The position numbers were made by a program, and so were the translations under genes. Of a DNA stretch of 64,000 nt, positions 36,092 through 44,986 are shown one piece after another; position 1 is the stretch's first letter; each line of letters begins with the position of its first letter. Source of the DNA: Pseudobutyrivibrio sp. UBA1225. Its GTDB lineage: Bacteria; Bacillota; Clostridia; Lachnospirales; Lachnospiraceae. The notes beneath the pieces are model-generated. The model ran no database searches. It was not told where the DNA came from and saw only the letters and a list, made by a program, of their open reading frames with translations. The stretch spans positions 67,264 to 131,263 of the forward strand of contig DBWZ01000091.1 in assembly GCA_002309345.1 (NCBI GenBank), in the 5' to 3' direction.

Positions 36092-37993
36092 TTATTGTTG
36101 TCCGTTGTTTTTCAATGGGCCTTTATTTTTTTTATAATATTCTCGGGCTAATTTGATGTTTTCTGGATTTGAAAAGAAGTTTTCCAGATCATTTGTTCCA
36201 TATGTACTGTTTTTCTGTTTTGAAAAGCCACCATAAGAGGATAAATCAATAGGACGGATGATTTGTTCTTTATTTTTTTCTTTTTCCAGTGCTTTCTGCA
36301 AATAAAGATTATATTCTTTGAAATTTAATTTATATTCTTCAGTGTCTGAATTATTATTATCTTTAAGTTGTTTCATTATCTGTAGATATTTTTGTGTGTT
36401 TTTCTTAAGTTCCTCAACTATATTATTATACTTACATATTGATTTGTTAAAAGAGGGATAAAGCTCTTTAAGCTCTGAAAGAAATCTTTTACCCTCGTTA
36501 TCGTTTCTACATTTCCCAGTGGTTCTGCTGAAATTAACACTATCATTCAAGTATAAGTTAAAACGTTTTTTATAGTCGTCAGCTATAGATTCAAGCCATT
36601 CCTGAACTTCTTTGTTATTATTACTAGTATTAGCATATAACTCGGCAATAGTTCTTATGCAAACTAATCCTTCTTTGTTAGCTTTTGAAATAGAATCAGC
36701 ATTGTTTGATATTGCTTGAATAGTATTCTTAAGAAAAGAAATATCTCCTTTTACTTGTTCTGTATAATTATCCTTTTTCTTAAATATATTCGATCTAATA
36801 TTTTCCAAATTTTCTAAAGCCTCATAAAAAAGATATTCAAAACCTGATACTAGACCTGATTCATCCCAACTATTAATCCTGTCTATAGCTTCGTCAAAAG
36901 CTTCATTTATTGTTTTTAGAGCAGAACTTTTTTTGCCCCCTATATTGTATTTTGATGGGGTATCTATGTATTTACATAGAGTTTTTGCTTGTGAAAGAAC
37001 AAGTTCAATTTGTTGTTTTTTCGTTAGAGCTTCATCTGCGTATAAGCGATACATTCTAAAAGAATTATGTAGTGATTTGGCAGTATACAAGATTCCTTTA
37101 TTATTTAAAATGTCCGCATGCTTATATAATAGCATGGTTAACATTTCATCTGCTTCTTCTATTTTTTCTTTTAATTCATTAATTGAAGTAATTATTTGAA
37201 TGGCTTCTTGTGTCGTATCAAAAAAAGCAGCTTCTTTTGCGAAATGAGCAGGTGTTTTTGTGTCATTATAAATTGTCGCAACAGGCTCTTCAATCGCAAC
37301 AGGCTCAATAGGCTCTTCAGGCACATCTGATACATTAGTAGTAAGAGCTGCTGCTATGTTTGAATTGTTATCAGTTTGTTTTTCTAATATTTGAAAGAAA
37401 TTGTCTGTAATATTAATATTGGTCTCTTTATTTTCTGATGCGCTTATTTGTTTTAGTTTATCAAAGTTTATACAGTACATCAGAGTAATGATATCTTCTT
37501 TTTTTAAACCCTTTAGACTATTCCATGGGTTATAAAATTCTATCTGATGAATATTATCTTCTATATGTTTCCTTTCTTCTGAGCCATCTTTATTTACATC
37601 TTTAAGCCAAGATATTTGGTACGAATAACGAGTTCTATGTTTTTCTGTAACATAGGTTTCATTATACTCTCTCAAAAACTCTTCAGGAACGTTTAGTAGA
37701 GAGTTCGAAATACACAGACCAGACATACTAGATACGTCATTTTTATCTCCGATTATTTTAAATCCATATCCTTCTGTTTTTCTTTTATCATTAAGTGTAC
37801 ATTTTGATGTAAGAGGGATATAGTATTTATAATCTCCAACCTGAAATGGTCCTACGTATGGACGACTCATATTTGTTTCAGAATTATATTTATTATCTTT
37901 AATATTATCTAAAACGCTTTTGTTATAAGTGCTACTTTTTAACAAATCAATATAAGCATTGTCAATCATATAAATTTTAATTTCGGTGCTCAT
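36092..37993 (-). CDS. ToxN/AbiQ-like N-terminal domain fused to long helical region
   Basis: The 633-aa product starts MSTEIKIYMIDNAYIDLLKS. The stretch SRPYVGPFQVGDYKYYIPLT at 43-62, followed by S63 and K64, strongly resembles the core of type III toxin ToxN/AbiQ endoribonucleases (RPY-x-G...Y-x-x-PLTSPK). It keeps the Thr62-Ser63-Lys64 site. A further helix around YSYQISWLKD and IEDNIHQIEF fits the same fold. Residues 185-633 are an extra helical, coiled-coil-like region not found in the usual 160-200-aa toxins. I start at ATG 37993 after AAGGAGG. There is no obvious tandem-repeat antitoxin RNA directly upstream. It is divergent from the gene at 38244. Confidence 0.6.
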   Translation of the reverse strand: MSTEIKIYMIDNAYIDLLKSSTYNKSVLDNIKDNKYNSETNMSRPYVGPFQVGDYKYYIPLTSKCTLNDKRKTEGYGFKIIGDKNDVSSMSGLCISNSLLNVPEEFLREYNETYVTEKHRTRYSYQISWLKDVNKDGSEERKHIEDNIHQIEFYNPWNSLKGLKKEDIITLMYCINFDKLKQISASENKETNINITDNFFQILEKQTDNNSNIAAALTTNVSDVPEEPIEPVAIEEPVATIYNDTKTPAHFAKEAAFFDTTQEAIQIITSINELKEKIEEADEMLTMLLYKHADILNNKGILYTAKSLHNSFRMYRLYADEALTKKQQIELVLSQAKTLCKYIDTPSKYNIGGKKSSALKTINEAFDEAIDRINSWDESGLVSGFEYLFYEALENLENIRSNIFKKKDNYTEQVKGDISFLKNTIQAISNNADSISKANKEGLVCIRTIAELYANTSNNNKEVQEWLESIADDYKKRFNLYLNDSVNFSRTTGKCRNDNEGKRFLSELKELYPSFNKSICKYNNIVEELKKNTQKYLQIMKQLKDNNNSDTEEYKLNFKEYNLYLQKALEKEKNKEQIIRPIDLSSYGGFSKQKNSTYGTNDLENFFSNPENIKLAREYYKKNKGPLKNNGQQ

Positions 37994-38243
37994 TTTTTTG
38001 TCCTCCTTTTTTAATTCATAATTTAATACCTTCAAATATTTGTAGACTCCCCTTCATTAATATATTCAATAAAAAAAATTATTTTTTTCCATTTTTAGAA
38101 AAAAAGAACCCGCAAAAAAATGAAGTTGAACGGTTGAAAAAAATTTTTTTTCATATTTTCAGAAAAAAATGGAAAAAAATACTCATTTTTTATTGAATTA
38201 TATTATGCAAGGGGAACAAATAATTAATAGGAGGATAATTATT
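37994..38243. promoter_or_regulatory. divergent island promoter region, copies P2 and P3
   Basis: On the minus strand, 38039-38105 repeats the P1 element exactly. On the plus strand, 38145-38220 has a diverged copy: TTTTCAGAAAAAAATGG, an A run, then TTTTTTATTGAATTATATT and GCAAGGGGAAC. The two copies face away from each other, so both genes may answer to the same signal. Confidence 0.65.
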
Positions 38244-39149
38244 ATGACTAGTAATAATCAGCAAACAAGCAACAATGAATTTGGACCACACTTAATGGAT
38301 CAAGAATTATTAGAGGATTTGAGGAAAAAAAATTTAATTGGGTCCGACCATGAAGGTGAACGACCTTTTTGGGGAGCAATTAATATAGGTGATTATAACT
38401 ATTTTGTTCCATCAACATCTGGTGTAGAAAAAGTTAAATACAGTAAAGAAGCAATATGGAAAATTGAAAAGGACAAAATTGTATTCAAGGATTTAAACGA
38501 ATCTGATGGCTATTTAACAATCCGAAGTAAGGATCTAGATAATAATGCTACTAATCCTGATGAAATAGTTCTCATTTTGGATTTCAACAATATGGTTTGC
38601 GTGCCAGACAAAATGTTTGTTGAAACATATTTCAGTTACGATAATCAAAAAATGTTCTATGAAGACCAAACAACATATTGTTTAAATAGTCTGACCCAAG
38701 AGGATTTTGAAGTAGTACTCGAAAAAAATACTAATTCTCAAGACCGACTAAAAAAATTAAGAAATGGTTTTGTACAAGTAAAAAAAGGCAAAAAAAATAC
38801 TATTAATGACGCAGAAACCGCACACTCCCAGTACGTAGCTAATGAATATAAAATAAAAAGGGCGAAACATCAAAACGATTTTATTATAGACAAAAAACAA
38901 TGGAAAGAAGTAGTGAGAAAAAAAGTTGAGGATATGCGCTCGAAAAAAAATGAAAAGTATAAGAATATTGAGACAGAAAGCAAAAATTTTTTTAATTCAA
39001 AAGAAAATATTGTCCCAACTAACAAAAATAGTAGTAAATTTAATCAGCCGTATAATAAAAACAATTATTTTGCAATTTTATCAGCGAGTGATGAGGGAAA
39101 TATTACGTTGGGCGGTCCGATGTGTAATCCGGCTATTAATAGATACTAA
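38244..39149 (+). CDS. second ToxN/AbiQ-like protein
   Basis: The 301-aa product contains ERPFWGAINIGDYNYFVPST at residues 39-58, then Ser59. It aligns with the motif of the divergent gene (RPYVGPFQVGDYKYYIPLTS). FNNMVCVP at 114-121 recalls the NNMIPV stretch of AbiQ/ToxN. The Lys after TS is replaced by Gly, so catalysis may be changed or lost. The C-terminal half is Lys/Asn-rich and helical, then a short Asn/Gly tail. I start at ATG 38244 after AGGAGG; a longer frame from 38169 runs through the promoter element. The gene at 39216 follows after 66 bp. Confidence 0.58.
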   Translation: MTSNNQQTSNNEFGPHLMDQELLEDLRKKNLIGSDHEGERPFWGAINIGDYNYFVPSTSGVEKVKYSKEAIWKIEKDKIVFKDLNESDGYLTIRSKDLDNNATNPDEIVLILDFNNMVCVPDKMFVETYFSYDNQKMFYEDQTTYCLNSLTQEDFEVVLEKNTNSQDRLKKLRNGFVQVKKGKKNTINDAETAHSQYVANEYKIKRAKHQNDFIIDKKQWKEVVRKKVEDMRSKKNEKYKNIETESKNFFNSKENIVPTNKNSSKFNQPYNKNNYFAILSASDEGNITLGGPMCNPAINRY

Positions 39150-39215
39150 AAAATATAATTCCATTAGAGGGGTGTAAGTGAACCCGTAAACATAGACATT
39201 AAGAGGAGAGTAAAA

Positions 39216-40556
39216 ATGGCTAAGAATGACAAACTTACCAAGGAAGAATTAAAGGTTATTAGATGCAATGAGTTAGAGGTACTTGTGGATAGATACTTGG
39301 AAAGGTATAGAAGCAAAATAGAAAAACTAAATGAGGATATTTATAAGTATTATTCTGTAGATAAATCTACGTTAAAATCTAATATAGTTGATGCGATTTA
39401 TTCAGAGATTGATGTATTAAAAGTTGATTTAAACGAAAAGATAACTCAATTAGAAGGAATGAAAAATGATATTGAATTGATAAGAGATGTTAATTGGAAT
39501 AGGCATATTAGTAATGCGGGAAAAAATAATATTCGTAATTTCGGTAGCACGAAAAAACTAAATAAAATAGAAAAAGAACTGAGAGTAATAAAAGGTGAAT
39601 TATATAGCGCAGATAATATAAATTACAATGTTATAGTTGGAAAAGCAAAGGCAAAACGTGATGCGAATTACTTTTTGGGAGATTATAAAAGGGGAAAAGA
39701 GTTGTTAGATGACATTTCTAAAAGAGATCTTCTTTTAGGGGATGCGATTCATAAAGAAATCGAAGGCTTTAAATTAAAAGAAAAGACTTTTACAAGTGAA
39801 GTGAAGGATATTGAAGGTCAGATTGATAGCATAAATAATAAAACAAATTTATTAGATTTTAAGGATTATTTAGATAAGACATTAGTTGATGTAAATACAA
39901 GCTTAAGAGGTTTAAAATCTTCTTTAGATGATTGTTATAAAGAGGTAGCTGAAAAAGTTTGGGATAAAAATTTAAAAGATTGTGAAGAGCTAATAAAGAC
40001 TCTTGAAGGAATTCCTAGAAGAGATAATCATGTTATTAGTTCAGCGCTTGATACTTTAAAATATTTTGATAATTTAAATAAACAAAATGCTACGATTTCA
40101 AAAAAACAACCATTTCCTAGAATGAAGTATCTGTTTGAATTAAGGCAGGGGCTAATCAAATGTTATTTGAAGAGATGCAAGCCAATAATTGATGGCTGGT
40201 CAAATAATCAATTTATCAACCAACGGTCACAAATGCCATATAATCATTATAATATGATAAACCAACAATTGTTAAATAATCAATTTAACAATCAAGGAGT
40301 TCCACAAATGCAAACTAATACAGTTAACAACGTGAACTCCTTACCAAGGACAAATAACACTAACACAGTGGGAATGAATGGAATGACTAACTCGAATTCA
40401 CATTGGAACGATAATAATCCATTCATCAACCCATTGACACAACAGCCATATAATTGGTCTAATAATACGGGAACCCCAATAATGCAAACTAATACATATA
40501 ACAATATGGTAGACTTACAGAAGTGGCAAAATAACGCACAAGGTCAACATCCATAA
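39216..40556 (+). CDS. coiled-coil island protein with Asn/Gln-rich tail
   Basis: The 446-aa product is not recognised. Residues 1 to about 320 are predicted helical with heptad-like Leu/Ile spacing (LVDRYLERYRSKIEKLNED, LKVDLNEKITQLEG). Residues 325-446 are strongly Asn/Gln-rich, with repeated pieces such as NNQFINQ, NNQFNNQ, MQTNT and NNPFINPLTQQPYN. Such prion-like tails often drive self-assembly. It probably shares a transcript with the ToxN-like gene before it. AGAGGAG precedes the ATG, and a terminator-like hairpin follows. Confidence 0.75.
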   Translation: MAKNDKLTKEELKVIRCNELEVLVDRYLERYRSKIEKLNEDIYKYYSVDKSTLKSNIVDAIYSEIDVLKVDLNEKITQLEGMKNDIELIRDVNWNRHISNAGKNNIRNFGSTKKLNKIEKELRVIKGELYSADNINYNVIVGKAKAKRDANYFLGDYKRGKELLDDISKRDLLLGDAIHKEIEGFKLKEKTFTSEVKDIEGQIDSINNKTNLLDFKDYLDKTLVDVNTSLRGLKSSLDDCYKEVAEKVWDKNLKDCEELIKTLEGIPRRDNHVISSALDTLKYFDNLNKQNATISKKQPFPRMKYLFELRQGLIKCYLKRCKPIIDGWSNNQFINQRSQMPYNHYNMINQQLLNNQFNNQGVPQMQTNTVNNVNSLPRTNNTNTVGMNGMTNSNSHWNDNNPFINPLTQQPYNWSNNTGTPIMQTNTYNNMVDLQKWQNNAQGQHP

Positions 40557-40579
40557 TTTGGGCAATTTCCACAAAATCA

Positions 40580-40625
40580 AACCGTAGCCATTGACGTAAG
40601 TACAGGGCTGCGGTTATTATTTATT
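40580..40625 (+). terminator. terminator of island operon
   Basis: AACCGTAGCC and GGGCTGCGGTT form a stem with one mismatch and are followed by ATTATTTATTT, a weak T-rich run. Confidence 0.6.
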
Positions 40626-40630
40626 TAGGC

Positions 40631-40655
40631 TGGAAACGTTCCCAGAAACGTTTCC
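40631..40655 (+). promoter_or_regulatory. twin LacI-type operators
   Basis: TGGAAACGTTCC and the adjacent GAAACGTTTCC both have the AAACGTT core of LacI/CcpA-family operators. They lie 25-50 bp before the LacI-family gene, so autoregulation or catabolite control is likely. Confidence 0.75.
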
Positions 40656-40680
40656 AAAAAGGTTTTGGAAGGAAAATGAC

Positions 40681-41685
40681 ATGACAATTAAAGATATCGC
40701 ACGCCTTGCAGGGGTTAGTGTCAGTACGGTTTCTAGGGTATTGAACAATCACCCTGATGTTAGCGATACTGCCAAAGAAAAGGTTATGGCAGTAGTGGCA
40801 GAGCATAATTACATCCCAAATACTAGTGCTAGGGAATTGGGTAAATCAACCTCGGACAACATAGGTGTTGTGGTGCGTGGTATGTCCAATCCTTTCTACA
40901 CCAATATTCTTACGGTTATCGGTGATAGGATTGAAAAGGCAGGTTATACGATGGTCTTGCAGCAGATTGGCTCCTCTGACGACGAGATTATGGCGGCAGC
41001 TTTGATGGAGCGAGAGAAAAGGTTGCTAGGACTGATTTTTCTGGGCGGAAAGCTTGACTACACGAAGAAGCAGCTTTCAAGCATTAACGTCCCTTTTGTT
41101 TGCTGCACATTCTGGAATCAGTATGGCACCCTTGATAAGAATTCCTATTCAAGCGTCAGTATCGACGACAATCAGGCAGCCTATAAGGCGGTGGAGCATC
41201 TGTACAATCAGGGACACAAGAAAATTGCGGTCCTTCTATCGGGGCCAGATGATGGTTCGGTCAGTCAAGTGAGATTCGCAGGATACACCAGAGCTCTTAA
41301 TGATTTTGGCTTGGGGCTAGACAAGAATCTGATTATTTCAGTAAACAGCTTTGGGATTAAGGATGCCTACGATGGTGTTAAGAAGTGGCTTAAAAAGGAC
41401 AGAGATTTTACCGCGATATTTGCTATCTCAGATAACATGGCTATGGGAGCCATGAAGGCTCTTAGGGAAGCAGGCAAATCAATCCCTAAGGATGTGGCAC
41501 TTATAGCAATCGATGGAATTGAGGCGTCGGAATACATGAATCCAGTTTTATCTACCTTGTGTCAGCCTATGGATGAGCTAGGAAGCGAGGCGGTAAAGCT
41601 GGTGGTGGACATAATCGAGGGAAGGGATGAGCACAAGCATGTGATTCTTCCAACCACCCTTAGAAAGGGTGAAACCCTCAAATAA
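40681..41685 (+). CDS. LacI-family transcription regulator
   Basis: The 334-aa protein has an N-terminal LacI helix-turn-helix (TIKDIARLAGVSVSTVSRVL, residues 2-21) and hinge. A periplasmic-binding-protein-like sugar domain follows (about 60-330). It sits directly upstream of a maltodextrin uptake operon, so a malto-oligosaccharide is the probable effector. Twin operators lie in front of it. Confidence 0.93.
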   Translation: MTIKDIARLAGVSVSTVSRVLNNHPDVSDTAKEKVMAVVAEHNYIPNTSARELGKSTSDNIGVVVRGMSNPFYTNILTVIGDRIEKAGYTMVLQQIGSSDDEIMAAALMEREKRLLGLIFLGGKLDYTKKQLSSINVPFVCCTFWNQYGTLDKNSYSSVSIDDNQAAYKAVEHLYNQGHKKIAVLLSGPDDGSVSQVRFAGYTRALNDFGLGLDKNLIISVNSFGIKDAYDGVKKWLKKDRDFTAIFAISDNMAMGAMKALREAGKSIPKDVALIAIDGIEASEYMNPVLSTLCQPMDELGSEAVKLVVDIIEGRDEHKHVILPTTLRKGETLK

Positions 41686-41850
41686 ATCACAACTTTCTGC
41701 TGGCAGGAATACGGATTGCCTGAAGAAAGTCACAGGCATTAGTGGGAGGTTTTTTCAGGATTTTACATGGGGCTATCTCATGTTTTATCAAAGTAAGTTT
41801 TTAAGGGCTTACTCAATAACTATTTATTTCAAAAAAAGGAGAGTGTAAAG

Positions 41851-43146
41851 ATGAAGATTAAGAATGTATTGGCTCTAGGGTTAGTTGCGACGATGGCTGT
41901 TGCTGCATTTGTAGGATGCGGTGACAAAGGCAAGGATTCCGCAGGTGCGGATGGCAAAGGAAAGGTATATTACCTTAACTTCAAGCCAGAGGCTGATGAA
42001 GCTTGGCAAGAGATTGCAAAGCAGTACACTGATGAGACAGGCGTAGAGGTTTCAGTTATCACAGCTGCTTCTGGTAAATACGAAGAGACTTTGGCATCAG
42101 AGATTACAAAGGATGAAGCGCCTACATTGTTCCAGGTTAACGGTCCTGTTGGTCTTGCTAACTGGAAGGATTATTGCTACGACTTGAAGGATTCATCTCT
42201 TTACAAAGAGTTAACAAGTGATTCATTTGCATTATACGATGACGATGCAGTTGCAGGTATCGCATATGTAATTGAGTCTTATGGAATTATCGTAAATACG
42301 GAATTATTAGATAAGGCTGGATACAAGCTTGAAGATATCGCTAGCTTTGACGATTTAAAGAAGGTTGCCGAGGATATTACAGCTCGCAAGGATGAACTTG
42401 GCTTCGCTGCTTTCACATCAGCTGGTATGGATGGTTCTTCTGACTGGAGATTCAAGACACACCTTGCAAACCTTCCTATCTACTTCGAATATCAGGACAA
42501 GAAAATAGATTCAACAGATGCTATCGAAGGTAAGTATCTTGATAACTATAAGAACATTTGGGATCTCTACATCAACAACGCTACTTGCAAACCAGCAGAT
42601 TTAGCTGGCAAGACAGGAGATGATGCTGAAAACGAATTCGCATCTGGAGAGGCAGTGTTCTACCAGAATGGTTCATGGGAATACAAGAATCTTACTGACA
42701 AGGGCATGAAGGATGATCAGCTTGCAATGATTCCAATCTATATTGGCGCAGGTGATGAGGCTAATCAGGGACTTTGCACAGGTACAGAGAATTATTGGTG
42801 CGTAAATGCAGAGGCATCAGAGGAAGATATTCAGGCTACTATCGATTTCCTTACATGGATGGTTACATCAGATGCAGGTACAAAGATGCTTGCTGACAAC
42901 ATCGGTGTAATTCCTTTCAAGAAGGCAGCAGACACAACAAACCTCTTTGTTCTTAACGATAGAAAGTACACAGAAGATGGTAAGACACCAGTGTCATGGA
43001 ACTTTACTACAATGCCATCTGAAGAGTGGAAGAACGGCGTAGGTTCTGCACTTACAGCTTATGCGGCAGGCACAGGTAAATGGGACGATGTAGTTAAGGC
43101 ATTCGTAGATGGATGGGCTTCAGAGTACAAAGCTGCAAACAACTAA
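41851..43146 (+). CDS. maltodextrin-type sugar-binding lipoprotein
   Basis: The 431-aa product is an extracellular solute-binding protein, family 1. It has a lipoprotein signal (lipobox AAFVGC, Cys23). The mature part is MalE-like (WQEIAKQYTDETGVEVSVIT near the start, WEYKNL and IPIYIGAGDE later). It delivers sugar to the two permeases that follow; malQ downstream suggests malto-oligosaccharides. AAAGGAGAG precedes the ATG. A hairpin after the gene probably keeps its level above the permeases. Confidence 0.92.
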   Translation: MKIKNVLALGLVATMAVAAFVGCGDKGKDSAGADGKGKVYYLNFKPEADEAWQEIAKQYTDETGVEVSVITAASGKYEETLASEITKDEAPTLFQVNGPVGLANWKDYCYDLKDSSLYKELTSDSFALYDDDAVAGIAYVIESYGIIVNTELLDKAGYKLEDIASFDDLKKVAEDITARKDELGFAAFTSAGMDGSSDWRFKTHLANLPIYFEYQDKKIDSTDAIEGKYLDNYKNIWDLYINNATCKPADLAGKTGDDAENEFASGEAVFYQNGSWEYKNLTDKGMKDDQLAMIPIYIGAGDEANQGLCTGTENYWCVNAEASEEDIQATIDFLTWMVTSDAGTKMLADNIGVIPFKKAADTTNLFVLNDRKYTEDGKTPVSWNFTTMPSEEWKNGVGSALTAYAAGTGKWDDVVKAFVDGWASEYKAANN

Positions 43147-43191
43147 TTAGATATAGGCTTAGTCAATAAGTTTATCAAAATTTTCTTTCCA

Positions 43192-43221
43192 GGAGGGCGA
43201 GGCCTAACGCCCTCCATTTTT
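43192..43221 (+). terminator. partial terminator between binding protein and permeases
   Basis: GGAGGGCG and CGCCCTCC form a perfect 8-bp stem with loop AGGCCTAA, followed by ATTTTTA. Its place inside the operon suggests attenuation that favours the binding protein. Confidence 0.8.
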
Positions 43222-43282
43222 AAACTATAGGGATTGTGAAAATTTGGCATTAGCAGGAGAGCAATCTAGGAAGGATTTATTT

Positions 43283-44134
43283 ATGGAAAAAGCTATACGA
43301 AGATATTGGCCGATTTTTGTGCTGCCAACACTTGCAGCATTTTGCATTGGATTTATTTATCCATTCGTTCAAGGTTTATACTTATCATTTTGCAAATTTA
43401 CAACTATCAAAAAAGCTACATTTAACGGAATAGATAATTACGCGTACGCAATTCAGGATTCGGGCTTTTGGCATTCGTTCTGGTTCACTGCGCTTTTTAC
43501 TGTAGTATCTACAGTGCTAATAAATGTTATTGCATTTGCCATTGCCCTAGCACTTACAAGCAAGATAAAGGGTTCAAATGTTTTTAGAACGGTATTTTTC
43601 ATGCCAAACCTTATTGGCGGTATTGTCCTAGGATACATTTGGCAGATACTATTAAATTGCGCTTTATCACTTTTACAAAAGCCGCTGCTTGCGCTGAATG
43701 CAACCTACGGTTTCATCGGTCTTATTATACTGATGTGCTGGCAGCAAATCGGTTATATGATGATAATTTATATTGCTGGATTGCAGTCTATTCCAGATGA
43801 CTACATTGAGGCTGCAAAAATTGATGGTGCTACAAACAGACAGGTTCTTTTTAGAATCAAAATACCAAATGTAATGCCATCTATCACAATATGTACTTTC
43901 CTTACAATCACAAACGGATTCAAGTTGTTTGATCAGAACCTTGCTTTGACAGGTGGCGAACCAGCACATGCATCAGAGATGCTCGCGCTAGATATCTATA
44001 ACACCTTCTACAGCCGTACAGGTCCTCAGTGGAAGGGCTACGGTCAAGCCAAGGCGGTGATTTTCTGTATTATGGTTATCATTATCTCCATGATTCAGCT
44101 GAAATTTACTAAATCAAGGGAGGTGCAGCAGTAA
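43283..44134 (+). CDS. sugar ABC permease, MalF type
   Basis: The 283-aa protein has six membrane segments and the coupling loop EAAKIDGATNRQVLFRIKIP (about residues 183-202). It forms a heterodimer with the next gene. I start at ATG 43283 because AGGAAGGA lies 7-8 nt upstream; an upstream TTG at 43244 lacks a good site. Its stop overlaps the next start (TAATG). The ATPase of the system is not in this window; a shared MsmK/UgpC-type ATPase is likely. Confidence 0.92.
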   Translation: MEKAIRRYWPIFVLPTLAAFCIGFIYPFVQGLYLSFCKFTTIKKATFNGIDNYAYAIQDSGFWHSFWFTALFTVVSTVLINVIAFAIALALTSKIKGSNVFRTVFFMPNLIGGIVLGYIWQILLNCALSLLQKPLLALNATYGFIGLIILMCWQQIGYMMIIYIAGLQSIPDDYIEAAKIDGATNRQVLFRIKIPNVMPSITICTFLTITNGFKLFDQNLALTGGEPAHASEMLALDIYNTFYSRTGPQWKGYGQAKAVIFCIMVIIISMIQLKFTKSREVQQ

Positions 44135-44976
44135 TGAAAACAAGAGAAAATATAGCACGAAAAATCGTTTTTGTTATACTTTGCATCTTGGCGATAGCGT
44201 GGATTTATCCTGTGTTTATGATTCTTATCAACTCTCTAAAAGGAGAGACATTCATTAGCACATCCTCAGTATTTCAGTTGCCAAACGCCAAGAGCTTTAC
44301 AGGACTTAACAACTATACAAACGCCCTTAGTTCCAAGGGATTTGCGGCAGCCTTTGGCTATAGCCTGATTATTACTCTAACATCAGATGTACTTATTTTG
44401 GTCGGCACTTCCATGTGCGCTTGGTACATAACGAGAGTGAATAACTTCTTGTCAAAGCTATGCTACGCCCTGTTTGTATTTTCGATGGTAGTTCCATTCC
44501 AGATGCTTATGTTTACGCTTTCGTCTACTGCGGACAGGCTGGATTTGGACACTCCGTTTAACATCTGCATCATCTACTTGGGATTTGGTGCCGGGCTAGC
44601 GGTATTTATGTTTACGGGCTTTATGAAATCAATTCCACTTGAGATAGAGGAAGCGGCAATGATTGATGGATGTAATCCAATCCAGACATTCTTCCAGATT
44701 GTGCTTCCTATCTTAAAGCCAACACTTATTTCAGTTGCAATTCTAGAGACGATGTGGCTGTGGAACGATTATCTGTTGCCTTACTTAGTTCTTGATAGAA
44801 AGAAGTACATGACAATACCTATTCTTATTCAGTACTTTAGAGGAAGCTACGGTCACGTTGAGATGGGACCGATGATGGCTTGTATCATGATGACGGTACT
44901 TCCAATCATAATCATGTACATCTGCCTGCAGAAATACATCATAAAAGGTGTTATTGCAGGAGCTGTAAAGGGGTAG
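44134..44976 (+). CDS. sugar ABC permease, MalG type
   Basis: The 280-aa protein has six membrane segments and the coupling-loop motif EEAAMIDGCNPIQTFFQIVL. It overlaps the previous stop by one base, which indicates translational coupling. It ends the transporter part and malQ follows after 10 bp. Confidence 0.92.
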   Translation: MKTRENIARKIVFVILCILAIAWIYPVFMILINSLKGETFISTSSVFQLPNAKSFTGLNNYTNALSSKGFAAAFGYSLIITLTSDVLILVGTSMCAWYITRVNNFLSKLCYALFVFSMVVPFQMLMFTLSSTADRLDLDTPFNICIIYLGFGAGLAVFMFTGFMKSIPLEIEEAAMIDGCNPIQTFFQIVLPILKPTLISVAILETMWLWNDYLLPYLVLDRKKYMTIPILIQYFRGSYGHVEMGPMMACIMMTVLPIIIMYICLQKYIIKGVIAGAVKG

Positions 44977-44986
44977 GAGAAAAACA

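Noticed and set aside
37994..38243. ToxI-type tandem-repeat antitoxin RNA between the two ToxN-like genes
   Set aside because: I found two diverged promoter-like copies facing apart but no run of 34-40-nt direct repeats followed by a terminator.
41686..41850. CcpA cre site directly before the sugar-binding lipoprotein gene
   Set aside because: No convincing TGWAANCGNTNWCA match is seen in this gap; the clear operators lie before the LacI gene.
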